From: Myxococcus stipitatus DSM 14675
Lineage (GTDB): Bacteria > Myxococcota > Myxococcia > Myxococcales > Myxococcaceae
Direction: 5' to 3'
DNA: 64,000 bases
Assembly: GCF_000331735.1 (NCBI RefSeq)
Contig: NC_020126.1
Span: forward strand, 2,604,001 to 2,668,000
The first letter of the stretch is position 1, and each line of letters starts with the position of its first letter. Under the pieces are notes generated by a model. The model worked only from the letters and a program-made list of their open reading frames with translations, was not told the origin of the DNA and did no database searches. Shown one piece after another: positions 1 through 54,484 of this stretch. The position numbers were made by a program, and so were the translations under genes.

Positions 1-1048
1 GCAGGTTCGCCACCAGCGGCGCGACGGAGGGCTCCTTCAGGCCGCGGAGCCAGTCGGCCAGCTCGTTGATCTGCATCGCGCAGGCGTCGGCGATGTTGAT
101 GCCCTTGATCTTGGAGGACCGGGCCGCCTCGTTGAGCCGCGTGCCCTTGCAGTCCGGGCAGGTGGTGAACGTCACCGCGCGCTCCACGAAGGCGCGGATG
201 TGCGGCTGGAGCGACTCCTTGTCCTTGGTCAGGAACGACTTCTGGATGCGAGGAATCAGCCCCTCGTAGGTGAGGTTCATGTTGTCGAACTTCACCTTCA
301 CCGGCTCGCGATACAGGAAGTCGTGGCGCTCCTTCTTCGTGTAGTCGCGGATGGGCTTGTCCCCGTCGAGGAACCCCGAGGCCGCGAAGATGCGCACGTA
401 CCAGCCATCCTGGGTGTAGCCGGGGATGGTGAGCGCGCCCTCGTTGAGCGACTTCGACTCGTCGAAGAGCTGGGTCAGGTCGATGTCATTGACGGTGCCC
501 ATGCCCTCGCACTTGGGGCACATGCCGCCGGTGAGGTTGAAGACCTTCTTCTCGGTCTTCCCGCCCCCTTCACCCTTCTCGATGGTCATCGACCCGACGG
601 CGCGCACCGAGGGGACGTTGAAGGAGTACGCGTTGGAGGAGCCGATGTGCGGCTTGGCGAGGCGGCTGAAGAGCACCCGCAGCATCGCGTTGGCGTCCGT
701 CGCCGTCCCCACGGTGGAGCGGGAGTTGGCCCCCATGCGCTCCTGGTCGACGATGATGGCCGTGGTCAACCCGTCGAGGACGTCGACCTCCGGGCGTCCC
801 AGCGACGGCATGAAGCCCTGGACGAACGCGCTGTAGGTCTCGTTGATGAGGCGCTGCGACTCCGCCGCGATGGTGCCGAACACCAGCGACGACTTGCCCG
901 AGCCGGACACGCCGGTGAACACGGTGAGGCGCCGCTTGGGCAGCTCGACGCTCACGTCCTTCAGGTTGTTCTCACGCGCGCCCCGGACGCGAATCATGTC
1001 GTGGCGGTCGGCGGCGTGCTGGCTGGGATTGGAATTGGACTTGGTCAT
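1..1048 (-). CDS. UvrA-like ABC ATPase, N-terminal part (truncated by window edge)
   Basis: The first 349 residues are visible; the stop lies left of position 1. The translation starts at the ATG at 1046-1048. It carries a UvrA-type Walker A, GVSGSGKS, at about residues 46-53. This is followed by an insertion region with a CPKCEGMG zinc-binding pair and, about 100 residues later, a second pair, CPDCKGTRL. Both are hallmarks of UvrA-family proteins, which bind DNA as part of nucleotide excision repair or, in short paralogues, are linked to drug tolerance. The Walker A comes early and the spacing resembles the shorter UvrA paralogues more than full-length UvrA, but the missing C-terminal half prevents a decision. 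It lies 42 bp downstream of the VOC gene on the same strand and may share its transcript. Confidence 0.85.
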   Translation of the reverse strand, partial: MTKSNSNPSQHAADRHDMIRVRGARENNLKDVSVELPKRRLTVFTGVSGSGKSSLVFGTIAAESQRLINETYSAFVQGFMPSLGRPEVDVLDGLTTAIIVDQERMGANSRSTVGTATDANAMLRVLFSRLAKPHIGSSNAYSFNVPSVRAVGSMTIEKGEGGGKTEKKVFNLTGGMCPKCEGMGTVNDIDLTQLFDESKSLNEGALTIPGYTQDGWYVRIFAASGFLDGDKPIRDYTKKERHDFLYREPVKVKFDNMNLTYEGLIPRIQKSFLTKDKESLQPHIRAFVERAVTFTTCPDCKGTRLNEAARSSKIKGINIADACAMQINELADWLRGLKEPSVAPLVANL

Positions 1049-1090
1049 GGGGGGATGGGGGAACAGGGGTCCAATACGGCGCGGGAACGC

Positions 1091-1495
1091 TCAGGCCTGG
1101 CTGATGCGAATCATGTTGCCGGCGGGGTCCCGCACGGCACAGTCGCGCACGCCCCACGGCTGGTCCGTGGGCGGCTGCACCACGTCCACCTGGGCGGCGG
1201 TCAGCTTGGCGAACGTCTCCTCCAGGTTGTTGCTGGCGAAGATGGCCCCGCCCAGCGAGCCCTTCGCCAGCAGGCGGGCCACGGCGTCACCATCCTCCTT
1301 GCTGCGACCGGCGTGGGGCTGGCTCAGCACGATCTGGACGCCCGGCTGGTCCGGAGACGAGAAGGTGAGCCACCGGAGCGGGCCCTGGACGACATCGCCC
1401 GTGAGGGTCAGCCCCAGCGCATCCCGGTAGAACGCGAGCGCGCGCGTGGGGTCGTCAACAATCAGATGAACGGTCGAGAGCTTGAGGGTGGTCAT
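1091..1495 (-). CDS. VOC (glyoxalase/bleomycin-resistance fold) family protein
   Basis: A small protein of about 134 residues with the beta-alpha-beta-beta-beta layout of the vicinal oxygen chelate family. It has an N-terminal VHLIVDDPTRALAFYRDALGL segment and a C-terminal VRDPAGNMIRISQ strand typical of single-domain glyoxalase-like proteins. Substrate cannot be predicted. An ATG at 1493-1495 is preferred; a GTG three codons upstream (1502-1504) is the alternative. It starts within about 20 bp of the AraC stop codon, so the two are very likely co-transcribed, suggesting the regulator controls this enzyme. Confidence 0.8.
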   Translation of the reverse strand: MTTLKLSTVHLIVDDPTRALAFYRDALGLTLTGDVVQGPLRWLTFSSPDQPGVQIVLSQPHAGRSKEDGDAVARLLAKGSLGGAIFASNNLEETFAKLTAAQVDVVQPPTDQPWGVRDCAVRDPAGNMIRISQA

Positions 1496-1513
1496 AGGAG
1501 GCACTGTGTTTCA

Positions 1514-1954
1514 TTACTCCGGGGATTGCTTCTCGGATCCTGCTCGACGGGGGCGCGTCCGCTCTTTCTGCACGCAGGCGGGCAGCACGCCGTCCTCGGT
1601 GTGCTGCTGGGCGCGGTAGTCCGACGGCGACGTGCCCACCAGCTTGGTGAAGCTGGCGCTGAAGGAGCCGAGCGAGGTGCAGCCGACCGCCATGCACACG
1701 TCGGTGACGCTCAGGTCTCCCCGCCGCAGCAGCGCCATGGCCCGCTCGATGCGGCGTGTCATCAGGTAGGAGTACGGGCTCTCCCCGTACTCCTGCTTGA
1801 AGCGGCGTGAGAAGTGGGCAGGGGACATGTAGGCCGCCTTCGCGATGGCCTCCACGTCGAGGGGGCTTTCGAACTCGCGGTCCATGAGGTCACGGGCCCG
1901 CCGCAGACGGACGAGCTCCGCGAGTTCGTCCGCCAGCGTCTCCTTGGAAGCCAT
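1514..1954 (-). CDS. AraC-family transcriptional regulator (DNA-binding domain only)
   Basis: 146 residues, almost entirely the AraC HTH_18 double helix-turn-helix. The first HTH is near residues 33-52 (AIAKAAYMSPAHFSRRFKQ). The second, near 83-106 (DVCMAVGCTSLGSFSASF), is followed by the signature VGTSPSDYR. No ligand-binding N-terminal domain is present, so any effector response must come from elsewhere or be absent. It is directly upstream of the VOC gene and behind a hairpin at 2000-2033 that probably separates it from the reductase gene. Confidence 0.88.
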   Translation of the reverse strand: MASKETLADELAELVRLRRARDLMDREFESPLDVEAIAKAAYMSPAHFSRRFKQEYGESPYSYLMTRRIERAMALLRRGDLSVTDVCMAVGCTSLGSFSASFTKLVGTSPSDYRAQQHTEDGVLPACVQKERTRPRRAGSEKQSPE

Positions 1955-1999
1955 GGAGGCAGGGTATGCCGGGCCCCAGGGAACCCCAAGGGTAAACCA

Positions 2000-2033
2000 C
2001 CCACCCGAAGGTCACCTGGACCTCACGGGTGGG
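2000..2033 (-). terminator. Stem-loop between reductase and AraC genes
   Basis: CCCACCCG (2000-2007) pairs with CGGGTGGG (2026-2033). Inside, AGGTC (2009-2013) pairs with GACCT (2019-2023) around ACCTG. On the minus strand it is followed by TTTACC. It lies 53 bp beyond the reductase stop codon and fits an intrinsic terminator, though the T tract is short. It may equally limit read-through only partially. Confidence 0.5.
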
Positions 2034-2086
2034 ACTGTGACGGCTGGGGGGACTTCATTCCACTCCGCGCGGGAGCGGCTCGCGGC

Positions 2087-2791
2087 TCAGGACTTCTTCT
2101 GGGACTCGAAGAACGCGCGCGCCGCGTCGTCGGCGGCCTTGCGGTACTCGGGGACGCGGCTGCGCTCCGCCTTGGCGAGCGCGGCCGTGAGCTGCTTCAC
2201 ATCCAAGTCATTCGTGTAGCAGGGGGAGCCGGGCTGCTGGCGCCAGGAGTCGTCGAGGGTGCCCGTGTCGACGGTGTCGAACCCGAGCTCGTCGATGATG
2301 CGCAGGACCTTCGCCTTCGCCTCGGGGACGTCACCGGCGACGGGGAGGGCGATGCGCCCGGGGGTGCCCTTGGGGGTGCTCTTCGCGGCGAGGGAGCTGA
2401 AGTAGATGTTGTTGAAGGCCTTGATGACCGGCCGGCCCAGATGCTGGCTGACCCACACGCTCTCGAGCTGGCCCTGCTCGAGCGCGGGGATGCTGCCATC
2501 GCGCGAGGGGTAGTAGTTGCCCGTATCAATCACGACCACGTCGGAGGGCACGCCGGCGAAGAGGTCCTTGGGCAGGCCCGGGACGGCGCCCTGGGGGATG
2601 GTGATGACGACGACCTCGCCGCTGCGAGCGGCCTCGGCGGCGGTGACCGCGGTGGCTCCGATTTCGGCCGCGAGCGTGCGCAGGGAGTCCGGCCCGCGCG
2701 AGTTGGCGAGCGCCACCTGGTGACCCAGCTTCACCCACTTCCGCGCCAGCGTCGCGCCGATGCTGCCCGCACCAATGATTCCAATCTTCAT
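2087..2791 (-). CDS. NADPH-dependent F420 reductase-like Rossmann protein
   Basis: 234 residues starting with the dinucleotide-binding motif GIIGAGSIG at residues 4-12, followed by an NSRGPDS segment that is typical of NADP-binding members of the F420-oxidoreductase family. The middle and C-terminal parts (HLGRPVIKAFNN; VAGDVPEAKAKV; GFDTVDTG) match the same family. The expected role is NAD(P)-dependent hydride transfer, but whether F420 or another substrate is used cannot be read from the sequence. The start is well supported: AGGAG sits 6 bases before ATG. It is transcribed divergently from the lipoprotein gene at 2850. Confidence 0.82.
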   Translation of the reverse strand: MKIGIIGAGSIGATLARKWVKLGHQVALANSRGPDSLRTLAAEIGATAVTAAEAARSGEVVVITIPQGAVPGLPKDLFAGVPSDVVVIDTGNYYPSRDGSIPALEQGQLESVWVSQHLGRPVIKAFNNIYFSSLAAKSTPKGTPGRIALPVAGDVPEAKAKVLRIIDELGFDTVDTGTLDDSWRQQPGSPCYTNDLDVKQLTAALAKAERSRVPEYRKAADDAARAFFESQKKS

Positions 2792-2849
2792 GTGTTGCTC
2801 CTATAGGACTGGAGACCGCGGCGCATCTGATGCGAAGGGGAGTGTGACG

Positions 2850-3527
2850 GTGCGGAGAATGTTCGTCCTGGGGCTGTTGGGTGGGGGGGTGGCCTGCAAG
2901 GCCCCGCTGACGCCGGAGGAGGACCGCGGGCGGGCCGTGGAGTGGGTGCGGACGCACTCGAGCGAGCCCGTGCGGGAGGAGTGCCCCGCGGACAGGGTCC
3001 CCGAGAAGGAGACGAAGCTCGGTGACTTCAAGACCCACTGTGACGGGCGGCTCGCCTGGTGCGCGAGGCAGTGCTCCGACGGGGACGACGCGACCGCCTG
3101 TTACTCCCTCGCCTACGGCTTCATGGTGAAGGACACCCACGTCGCCCTGATGGAGCCGCTCTACCGTCGCTCGTGTGTCCTGGGGGCCATGAGGGGCTGT
3201 ACGCTCTGGGCCGGGGCGCTCGCGTACCTGCACGGCTCGAGCGACGAGGAGAAGGTGTGCCTCGCGCGCACCTACGAGAAGACGTGCGCACGAGGGGAGC
3301 CGATGGGGTGCGCCGTGCACGGCTTCGACCTGATGATAGGCAGGCACGCTCCGCCAGACCTGAAGAAGGCCCGTGAGGTCCTGGAGCGCGTCTGCAAGGC
3401 CACCTCCGCGGACGACCCCGCGTGCGAGTCCGCGCGTGACAGCCTGGCCGCGCTCACGAGCTTGGAGCGGAACCCGGGAACGACAACGCCCCCTCCAGCC
3501 ACCAGGCCCCGTCCTGGTGGCCCCTAG
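2850..3527 (+). CDS. Cys-rich lipoprotein with Sel1/Hcp-like repeats
   Basis: The preferred start is the GTG at 2850, about 8 bases after AAGGGGA; GTG 2844 and ATG 2859 are alternatives. The 225-residue product begins with a short hydrophobic segment ending GGVAC, a plausible lipoprotein cleavage site. The body has regularly spaced cysteines in helical repeats (CYSLAYGF, CVLGAMRGC, CLARTYEKTC, MGCAVHGF), resembling Hcp/Sel1-like disulfide-linked repeat proteins. The tail is Pro/Thr-rich. Such proteins usually mediate protein-protein contact in the envelope; no catalytic motif is visible. Confidence 0.7.
   Translation: MRRMFVLGLLGGGVACKAPLTPEEDRGRAVEWVRTHSSEPVREECPADRVPEKETKLGDFKTHCDGRLAWCARQCSDGDDATACYSLAYGFMVKDTHVALMEPLYRRSCVLGAMRGCTLWAGALAYLHGSSDEEKVCLARTYEKTCARGEPMGCAVHGFDLMIGRHAPPDLKKAREVLERVCKATSADDPACESARDSLAALTSLERNPGTTTPPPATRPRPGGP
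3498..3521. terminator. Hairpin at the end of the Cys-rich lipoprotein gene
   Basis: GCCACCAGG (3498-3506) and CCTGGTGGC (3513-3521) form a perfect 9-bp stem with a 6-base loop. It overlaps the last codons of the + gene and lies 35 bp from the stop of the convergent minus gene. The position between converging genes suggests a bidirectional terminator, but no T tract follows on either side. Confidence 0.4.
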
Positions 3528-3555
3528 GGGGCATCCATCCGCCGAGGTTCCTGCG

Positions 3556-4068
3556 CTATGCGGTGGCCCGGATGAAGTCCATCACCCAGTTCGTCTCCCA
3601 CGTCACGCCACCATCCGTGGAGAACGCCTGCTCCCAGCGCGGGGCCGCCGACGTGACGCGCGACCAGGTGTAGCGCACGCGGATGGGCCGGCCCTCGTAG
3701 GTGTCCACGCCCTCGAAGACGCCCACGTCTCCGGTGAAGGAGCCGACCACGGGCGGCTCGAGAATCCCCCGGCGGTTGTCCACCCAGTAGATGGACCACT
3801 GCTTCGTCTCCGGGTTGAAGAACTGGTACGCGGAGCCGACGAAGCCGCTCCAGAACTCGGTGCGGTACTCGTCCTCGATTCCCATTCCGCCCAGCAGCAG
3901 GCGCGCCACGCTCGTTGCCTCGAACTCAATCCACTCGGTGCAGCCCTTCAGCCGCTCGCGCAGACGGCGGTTGCGGATGTTCCACTTGCCCACCCAGAAA
4001 TCGAAGTCCCGAGCCCCATCCCGGACCTGCGTGGACGCCGTCTGCACTGCCTCTTGCACGTTGCTCAC
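3556..4068 (-). CDS. Conserved hypothetical protein (DUF1579-like heme/lipid-binding fold possible)
   Basis: 170 residues from a GTG start at 4066-4068, chosen because AGGAG lies 6 bases upstream; an in-frame ATG exists 18 codons earlier without such a site. The sequence opens with a DFDFWVGKWNIRNRRL segment, then GGMGIEDEYRTEFW, YQFFNPETKQWSIYWVDNR and a C-terminal WEQAFSTDGGVTWETNWVMDF. This pattern of Trp- and Asp-rich beta strands resembles small beta-barrel proteins of the DUF1579 type. No signal peptide or catalytic motif is apparent. Function unknown. Confidence 0.75.
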   Translation of the reverse strand: MSNVQEAVQTASTQVRDGARDFDFWVGKWNIRNRRLRERLKGCTEWIEFEATSVARLLLGGMGIEDEYRTEFWSGFVGSAYQFFNPETKQWSIYWVDNRRGILEPPVVGSFTGDVGVFEGVDTYEGRPIRVRYTWSRVTSAAPRWEQAFSTDGGVTWETNWVMDFIRATA

Positions 4069-4203
4069 GTTCGCTCCTGTGTCCTTCCCCGGCTTGGGGA
4101 CGAAGCGCACGGTAGAGGGCATATAGGGCGGAACCTGCCCTCATTCGGACAGGGTGATTCCGTGAGAGGCGCACTGCTGCTAGGCAGGCGTATTTGAAAC
4201 CGG

Positions 4204-6252
4204 GTGGATGATGTTCCTGGAGTTCAAGTCGGGGGCGGACACGTGCGAATCAAGGGGTTGATGGGGCTGGCGGCTCGAATCGGCCACCCGTCCAGGGGCG
4301 AGAAGAAGTGGCTCGCGAGTCGGTTGGAGGGCGAGGACTGCACCGCCAAGGCGTTCATCGAGGACCTGCGGCAGCGGCCTCTCTTCGACCTGATGTCCAG
4401 CGACATTCCCAGCGAGCTCCATGGCGCCGTACCAGAGGCTGACTTTCCCGCCCTGCGCGCGCGGATGGGCGCCCTCCTCGACCTGACCCTGGCGCTGGGG
4501 GGCCGGGCGGAGCTGGCGGAGTTCACCCTCGATGGCGAGGTGCGGTGCTTCCTCTGGGAAGGCAAGAAGCGCGCGCTCCCGGTCCGTCATGAAGACCCTC
4601 GGGTGAAGACGGACTTCCTCCTGTTGCAGAGGAACTGTCGGGAGGCGGTGCTCGAGTACACGCCTCCGCGCACGGAGGGGCTGCTCTGTTCGTGTGGCGC
4701 GTCGGTGGAGCCGACCGCGGTGACCTGCGCCCGCTGCGCGCGAGACTTCACCGTCCCCATCGGCGTCGCGGCGAGGCCGGAGGACCCCGAGCGCTTGCGT
4801 CCGCTGCGCATCCGAATCATGGAGCTGAAGTTTCCGCTGCCCAAGCATGACGTCTTCAAGGCGAACGTGTACGCGCCTCGCAACGCGCTCGAGGCACTGC
4901 TGTATGACGAACTGCTGCCCAAGGCCGGGCTCACGCTCATGAAGCCCCGGGAGCTGGCGAGTCGTGCCGCGCTGCTGTCGGAACTCGGGGCCTGGGGGCG
5001 GCGCCATGCCTTCCTCGCGCCCGAAGCCGCGCCGGGCTTCGTTGAAGGGCTGCGGTCGATTCTGGAGCAGAAGCCCGCTTCGGCTCGCAAGTGCCTGGAG
5101 CGCTGGGCGAAGGACCAGGGGCACCTGTTCCAGGCGTTCGCCGCCGTGGAGCCGGGGACTCCGGGGTGGCGGGCCGCGGCGGAGGTCAGCGGAGTCCCGC
5201 TGCATGGGGAGTATCAGCAGGAGTGGGTCCGCCAGGCCTTGGACTTCCTCATGCGCTTCTCGGGAGCACGCGGGGAGCTGTCCTCGGAGTTCCTCGAGAA
5301 GCTCGAGAAGGTGGCCCCGGACCTGCTCAGCGCGAAGGAGCGGAAGCGCCGTGCGCGCGAGGTCGACGTGAAGGCCTTGGATACGGGCGAGGGCTTTGGC
5401 GAGTACCTGAAGCGCCTGACGGCGTCGGTGAAGTCGCCAGCGAAGGCCATCTCCGCGGTGCTCCAGGCGGCCGGAGACCCGGACGACGAAGACGACTCCA
5501 TTCCGACCGTGCTCAAGGACACATCGCGCGCGGCCGTCGAATGGCTGGTGGACGGACGGCGGCCCGAGGTGGGGGACGTGGAGGGAGACTGGCTCGCGGG
5601 GCAGTTCAAGGCCGTCCAGCGCGCGAAGTCCTTTCCCAAGGTCATCCTCGAGCGCGCGGAGGATGCGCGACGTCACCCCGCGCCCTTCGGGCTGCCGGGA
5701 GAGCGGACCTGGGACGTCCAGCCCGCGCGGCCTTCCGCGGCGGACTTGAAGGCCGTCGCGGCTTGTCCCGAGTGCAACCGGCGGGTGAAGCCGAGCCGGG
5801 TGTTCCATGTCCCCGCGCTCGGCAAGGGCACGGAAGGGCGCACCCTCCGCTTCTATGAATGCGAGCGGTGTGACAGGGCCATGCTGTTCGCGCGGGGCGA
5901 GAAGCTGGCTCGCGCCCGGAAGGCCCCCGTGAATGCCTTCACCGAGTACGCCAGCCCTCTCCTCGAGGAAGTGCAGCCGCCTCCGGGGTTCGTGCGATGG
6001 CGGTTCGAGCGCTTCGTCACCCGTCAGCTCCAGGGCACGAAGCCCGCGCTTCAGTTCGGGGGCCGGCCTGTCACCGAGAGCTGGCGTGAGCCCGTCATGG
6101 GGCTGCGTTGTCGACACGCCTCCGTGAGCGTCCGCATCCACGCGGACAACCTGGACCTTCAGCCCGCGTACGGCGCCGACTTCATGATGGGCGGTGTGTG
6201 CATGACACCGGGTTGCAAGAAGCCGGATGTCAGGACCGAGCGCGACGACTGA
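4204..6252 (+). CDS. Large hypothetical protein with zinc-ribbon-like cysteine pairs
   Basis: Up to 682 residues. The start is uncertain: GTG 4204 opens the frame, while ATG 4261, with AAGGGG just upstream, is a reasonable alternative. I do not recognise the family. Two candidate metal sites are visible: a C-x-C ... C-x2-C group near residue 162 (CSCGASVEPTAVTCARC) and a CPEC ... CERC group from about residue 521. The C-terminus has two more cysteines in VCMTPGCKK. The middle is helical and charged, with no transmembrane segment or signal peptide, so a cytoplasmic protein is likely. It converges on the peptide synthetase gene, with a strong hairpin between them, and shows no obvious link to it. 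Confidence 0.7.
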   Translation: MDDVPGVQVGGGHVRIKGLMGLAARIGHPSRGEKKWLASRLEGEDCTAKAFIEDLRQRPLFDLMSSDIPSELHGAVPEADFPALRARMGALLDLTLALGGRAELAEFTLDGEVRCFLWEGKKRALPVRHEDPRVKTDFLLLQRNCREAVLEYTPPRTEGLLCSCGASVEPTAVTCARCARDFTVPIGVAARPEDPERLRPLRIRIMELKFPLPKHDVFKANVYAPRNALEALLYDELLPKAGLTLMKPRELASRAALLSELGAWGRRHAFLAPEAAPGFVEGLRSILEQKPASARKCLERWAKDQGHLFQAFAAVEPGTPGWRAAAEVSGVPLHGEYQQEWVRQALDFLMRFSGARGELSSEFLEKLEKVAPDLLSAKERKRRAREVDVKALDTGEGFGEYLKRLTASVKSPAKAISAVLQAAGDPDDEDDSIPTVLKDTSRAAVEWLVDGRRPEVGDVEGDWLAGQFKAVQRAKSFPKVILERAEDARRHPAPFGLPGERTWDVQPARPSAADLKAVAACPECNRRVKPSRVFHVPALGKGTEGRTLRFYECERCDRAMLFARGEKLARARKAPVNAFTEYASPLLEEVQPPPGFVRWRFERFVTRQLQGTKPALQFGGRPVTESWREPVMGLRCRHASVSVRIHADNLDLQPAYGADFMMGGVCMTPGCKKPDVRTERDD

Positions 6253-6260
6253 GGCAACGT

Positions 6261-6288
6261 GGCCCGGGCTCATGCACGAGCCCGGGCC
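6261..6288. terminator. Bidirectional terminator hairpin 3' of the giant NRPS gene
   Basis: GGCCCGGGCTC (6261-6271) pairs perfectly with GAGCCCGGGCC (6278-6288) around the loop ATGCAC. It lies 8 bases after the stop of the + hypothetical gene and 15 bases past the end of the minus-strand NRPS gene. It can terminate both convergent transcripts. Confidence 0.75.
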
Positions 6289-6303
6289 TCGGAGCGCGTC
6301 ACC

Positions 6304-53586
<47,283 letters not shown>

Positions 53587-53762
53587 GAAAACTCCAAGCG
53601 CCAGTCCTCGGCCTCGAGGGGCCAGGGGCGCGAGCACCTGCCGCGCGACTCAACGTCTGCGCGACGACACGGGGATGGATGGGGACCCGGCGATGTATCA
53701 AGCCACCCTGACATGGACGGCTGACGCCCTTGTCACGGCACCCTGGGAACAACACCATCAGT

Positions 53763-53784
53763 GATACATGCTAACAATTGTATC
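53763..53784. promoter_or_regulatory. Inverted repeat GATACA-N10-TGTATC upstream of the NRPS gene
   Basis: Perfect 6-bp arms (53,763-53,768 and 53,779-53,784), centres 16 bp apart, in an AT-rich pocket 177 bp upstream of the NRPS start codon. Related half-sites occur nearby: TGTATC at 53,694 and GATAC at 53,808. The layout fits a dimeric regulator site. Confidence 0.35.
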
Positions 53785-53870
53785 CAGGTATGCAGGAGCC
53801 TCGCTGCGATACGGGACACAGTCTGTCTGAAGAGCGGATGGGAGCGTCGAGGATGTCGGACATGCTCCCC

Positions 53871-53939
53871 CTAGAATCTCACTATCCCAGGGATACGCCA
53901 AAAATGGCCACGTTCTAGAATCTCAGCATGTGGGATTCT
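53871..53939. promoter_or_regulatory. Repeated element CTAGAATCTCA, second copy part of an imperfect palindrome
   Basis: CTAGAATCTCA occurs at 53,871-53,881 and again at 53,915-53,925, 44 bp apart. The second copy forms AGAATCTCA-GCATG-TGGGATTCT (53,917-53,939; 8 of 9 positions pair). The first is followed by the palindrome ATCCCAGGGAT (53,884-53,894). This is a plausible operator pair about 300 bp upstream of the NRPS start. Confidence 0.35.
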
Positions 53940-54098
53940 TGAGATGATTGCGGGAGCTGCGGGAATCGCAGGGCGCTCGGGCGTGAGCGGTTTCACTCGG
54001 GGGAATCTGGCCGTTACTTGTGGTCCTGATGCAGAGGGTGCCGCACCTGCTGGCCAAGAACTGGACAGGGGTGTGATTCTTGGAGCGGATGTCGCCCT

Positions 54099-54305
54099 TC
54101 ACGTCTGTTCAAGGGCTCTCCAGGCAAGCAGCCTCTCGCGGTTTCCCCGTGGATGCCGGGGTGGTGATGGCTTCGAGCGCCAGCCCGGCGGCCATACGGA
54201 GTCCCCCGCCACGCTCGAGGAGATGACCTGCTCCACGAAGGGCTCCAGCGTGGAGCGGGGACCTGCCTGCACGGTCAGGGGCACCCACACGTCCAGCAAC
54301 GGCAT
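54099..54305 (-). CDS. Possible small protein or gene remnant upstream of the NRPS gene
   Basis: 68 codons from the ATG at 54,303-54,305. The first 40 or so codons have the strong third-position G/C bias seen in true genes here, and the bias fades toward the C-terminus. The translation starts MPLLDVWVPLTVQAGP and includes a Trp/Pro-rich WPPGWRSKPSPPR. No ribosome-binding site is evident and no family is recognised. It could be a small protein, the degraded start of a larger gene, or chance. Confidence 0.3.
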   Translation of the reverse strand: MPLLDVWVPLTVQAGPRSTLEPFVEQVISSSVAGDSVWPPGWRSKPSPPRHPRGNRERLLAWRALEQT

Positions 54306-54424
54306 CGGTGGTTGTCTTTGCGATGTGAGGCTTTGAATCCTGCTCGCGTGCGTCACGGTGAATCTCTCATGCCGTGATGCCGCGAAGCAGTTTTGCAGAA
54401 AAGAACGAAGCTATCAACTGGCGG

Positions 54425-54480
54425 CTGTCTCCCGTACTCCCCTGCGTGGCCGGACTCCTCCGGCGCTCCTCGGGAGACAG
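54425..54480 (+). promoter_or_regulatory. Structured 5' leader hiding the ribosome-binding site of the hydrolase gene
   Basis: CTGTCTCCCG (54,425-54,434) is perfectly complementary to CGGGAGACAG (54,471-54,480). The latter contains the GGGAG ribosome-binding site eight bases before the ATG at 54,485. A second stem, GCCGGA/TCCGGC (54,449-54,464, loop CTCC), nests inside. When folded, the site would be paired, so translation may be controlled by opening of this structure. Confidence 0.5.
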
Positions 54481-54484
54481 CAAG

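Larger units (their letters stand above)
53587..54484. other. Intergenic region between the NRPS gene and the alpha/beta hydrolase gene
   Basis: About 900 bp containing the NRPS promoter region (minus strand), two groups of repeat elements (53,763-53,784 and 53,871-53,939), a possible small minus-strand gene (54,099-54,305) and a structured leader for the hydrolase (54,425-54,480). Its 53,760-53,945 part is noticeably more AT-rich than the surroundings. I could not identify a clear sigma-70 -35/-10 pair for the NRPS gene. Confidence 0.6.

Noticed and set aside
4180-6273. 697-codon minus-strand frame opposite the 4204-6252 gene
   Set aside because: Arg/His/Leu-rich translation with no motif; the + strand product has ordered Cys pairs and normal composition.
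53944-54336. 130-codon + strand frame in the NRPS/hydrolase intergenic region
   Set aside because: No ribosome-binding site, no G/C third-position pattern and no recognisable domain.
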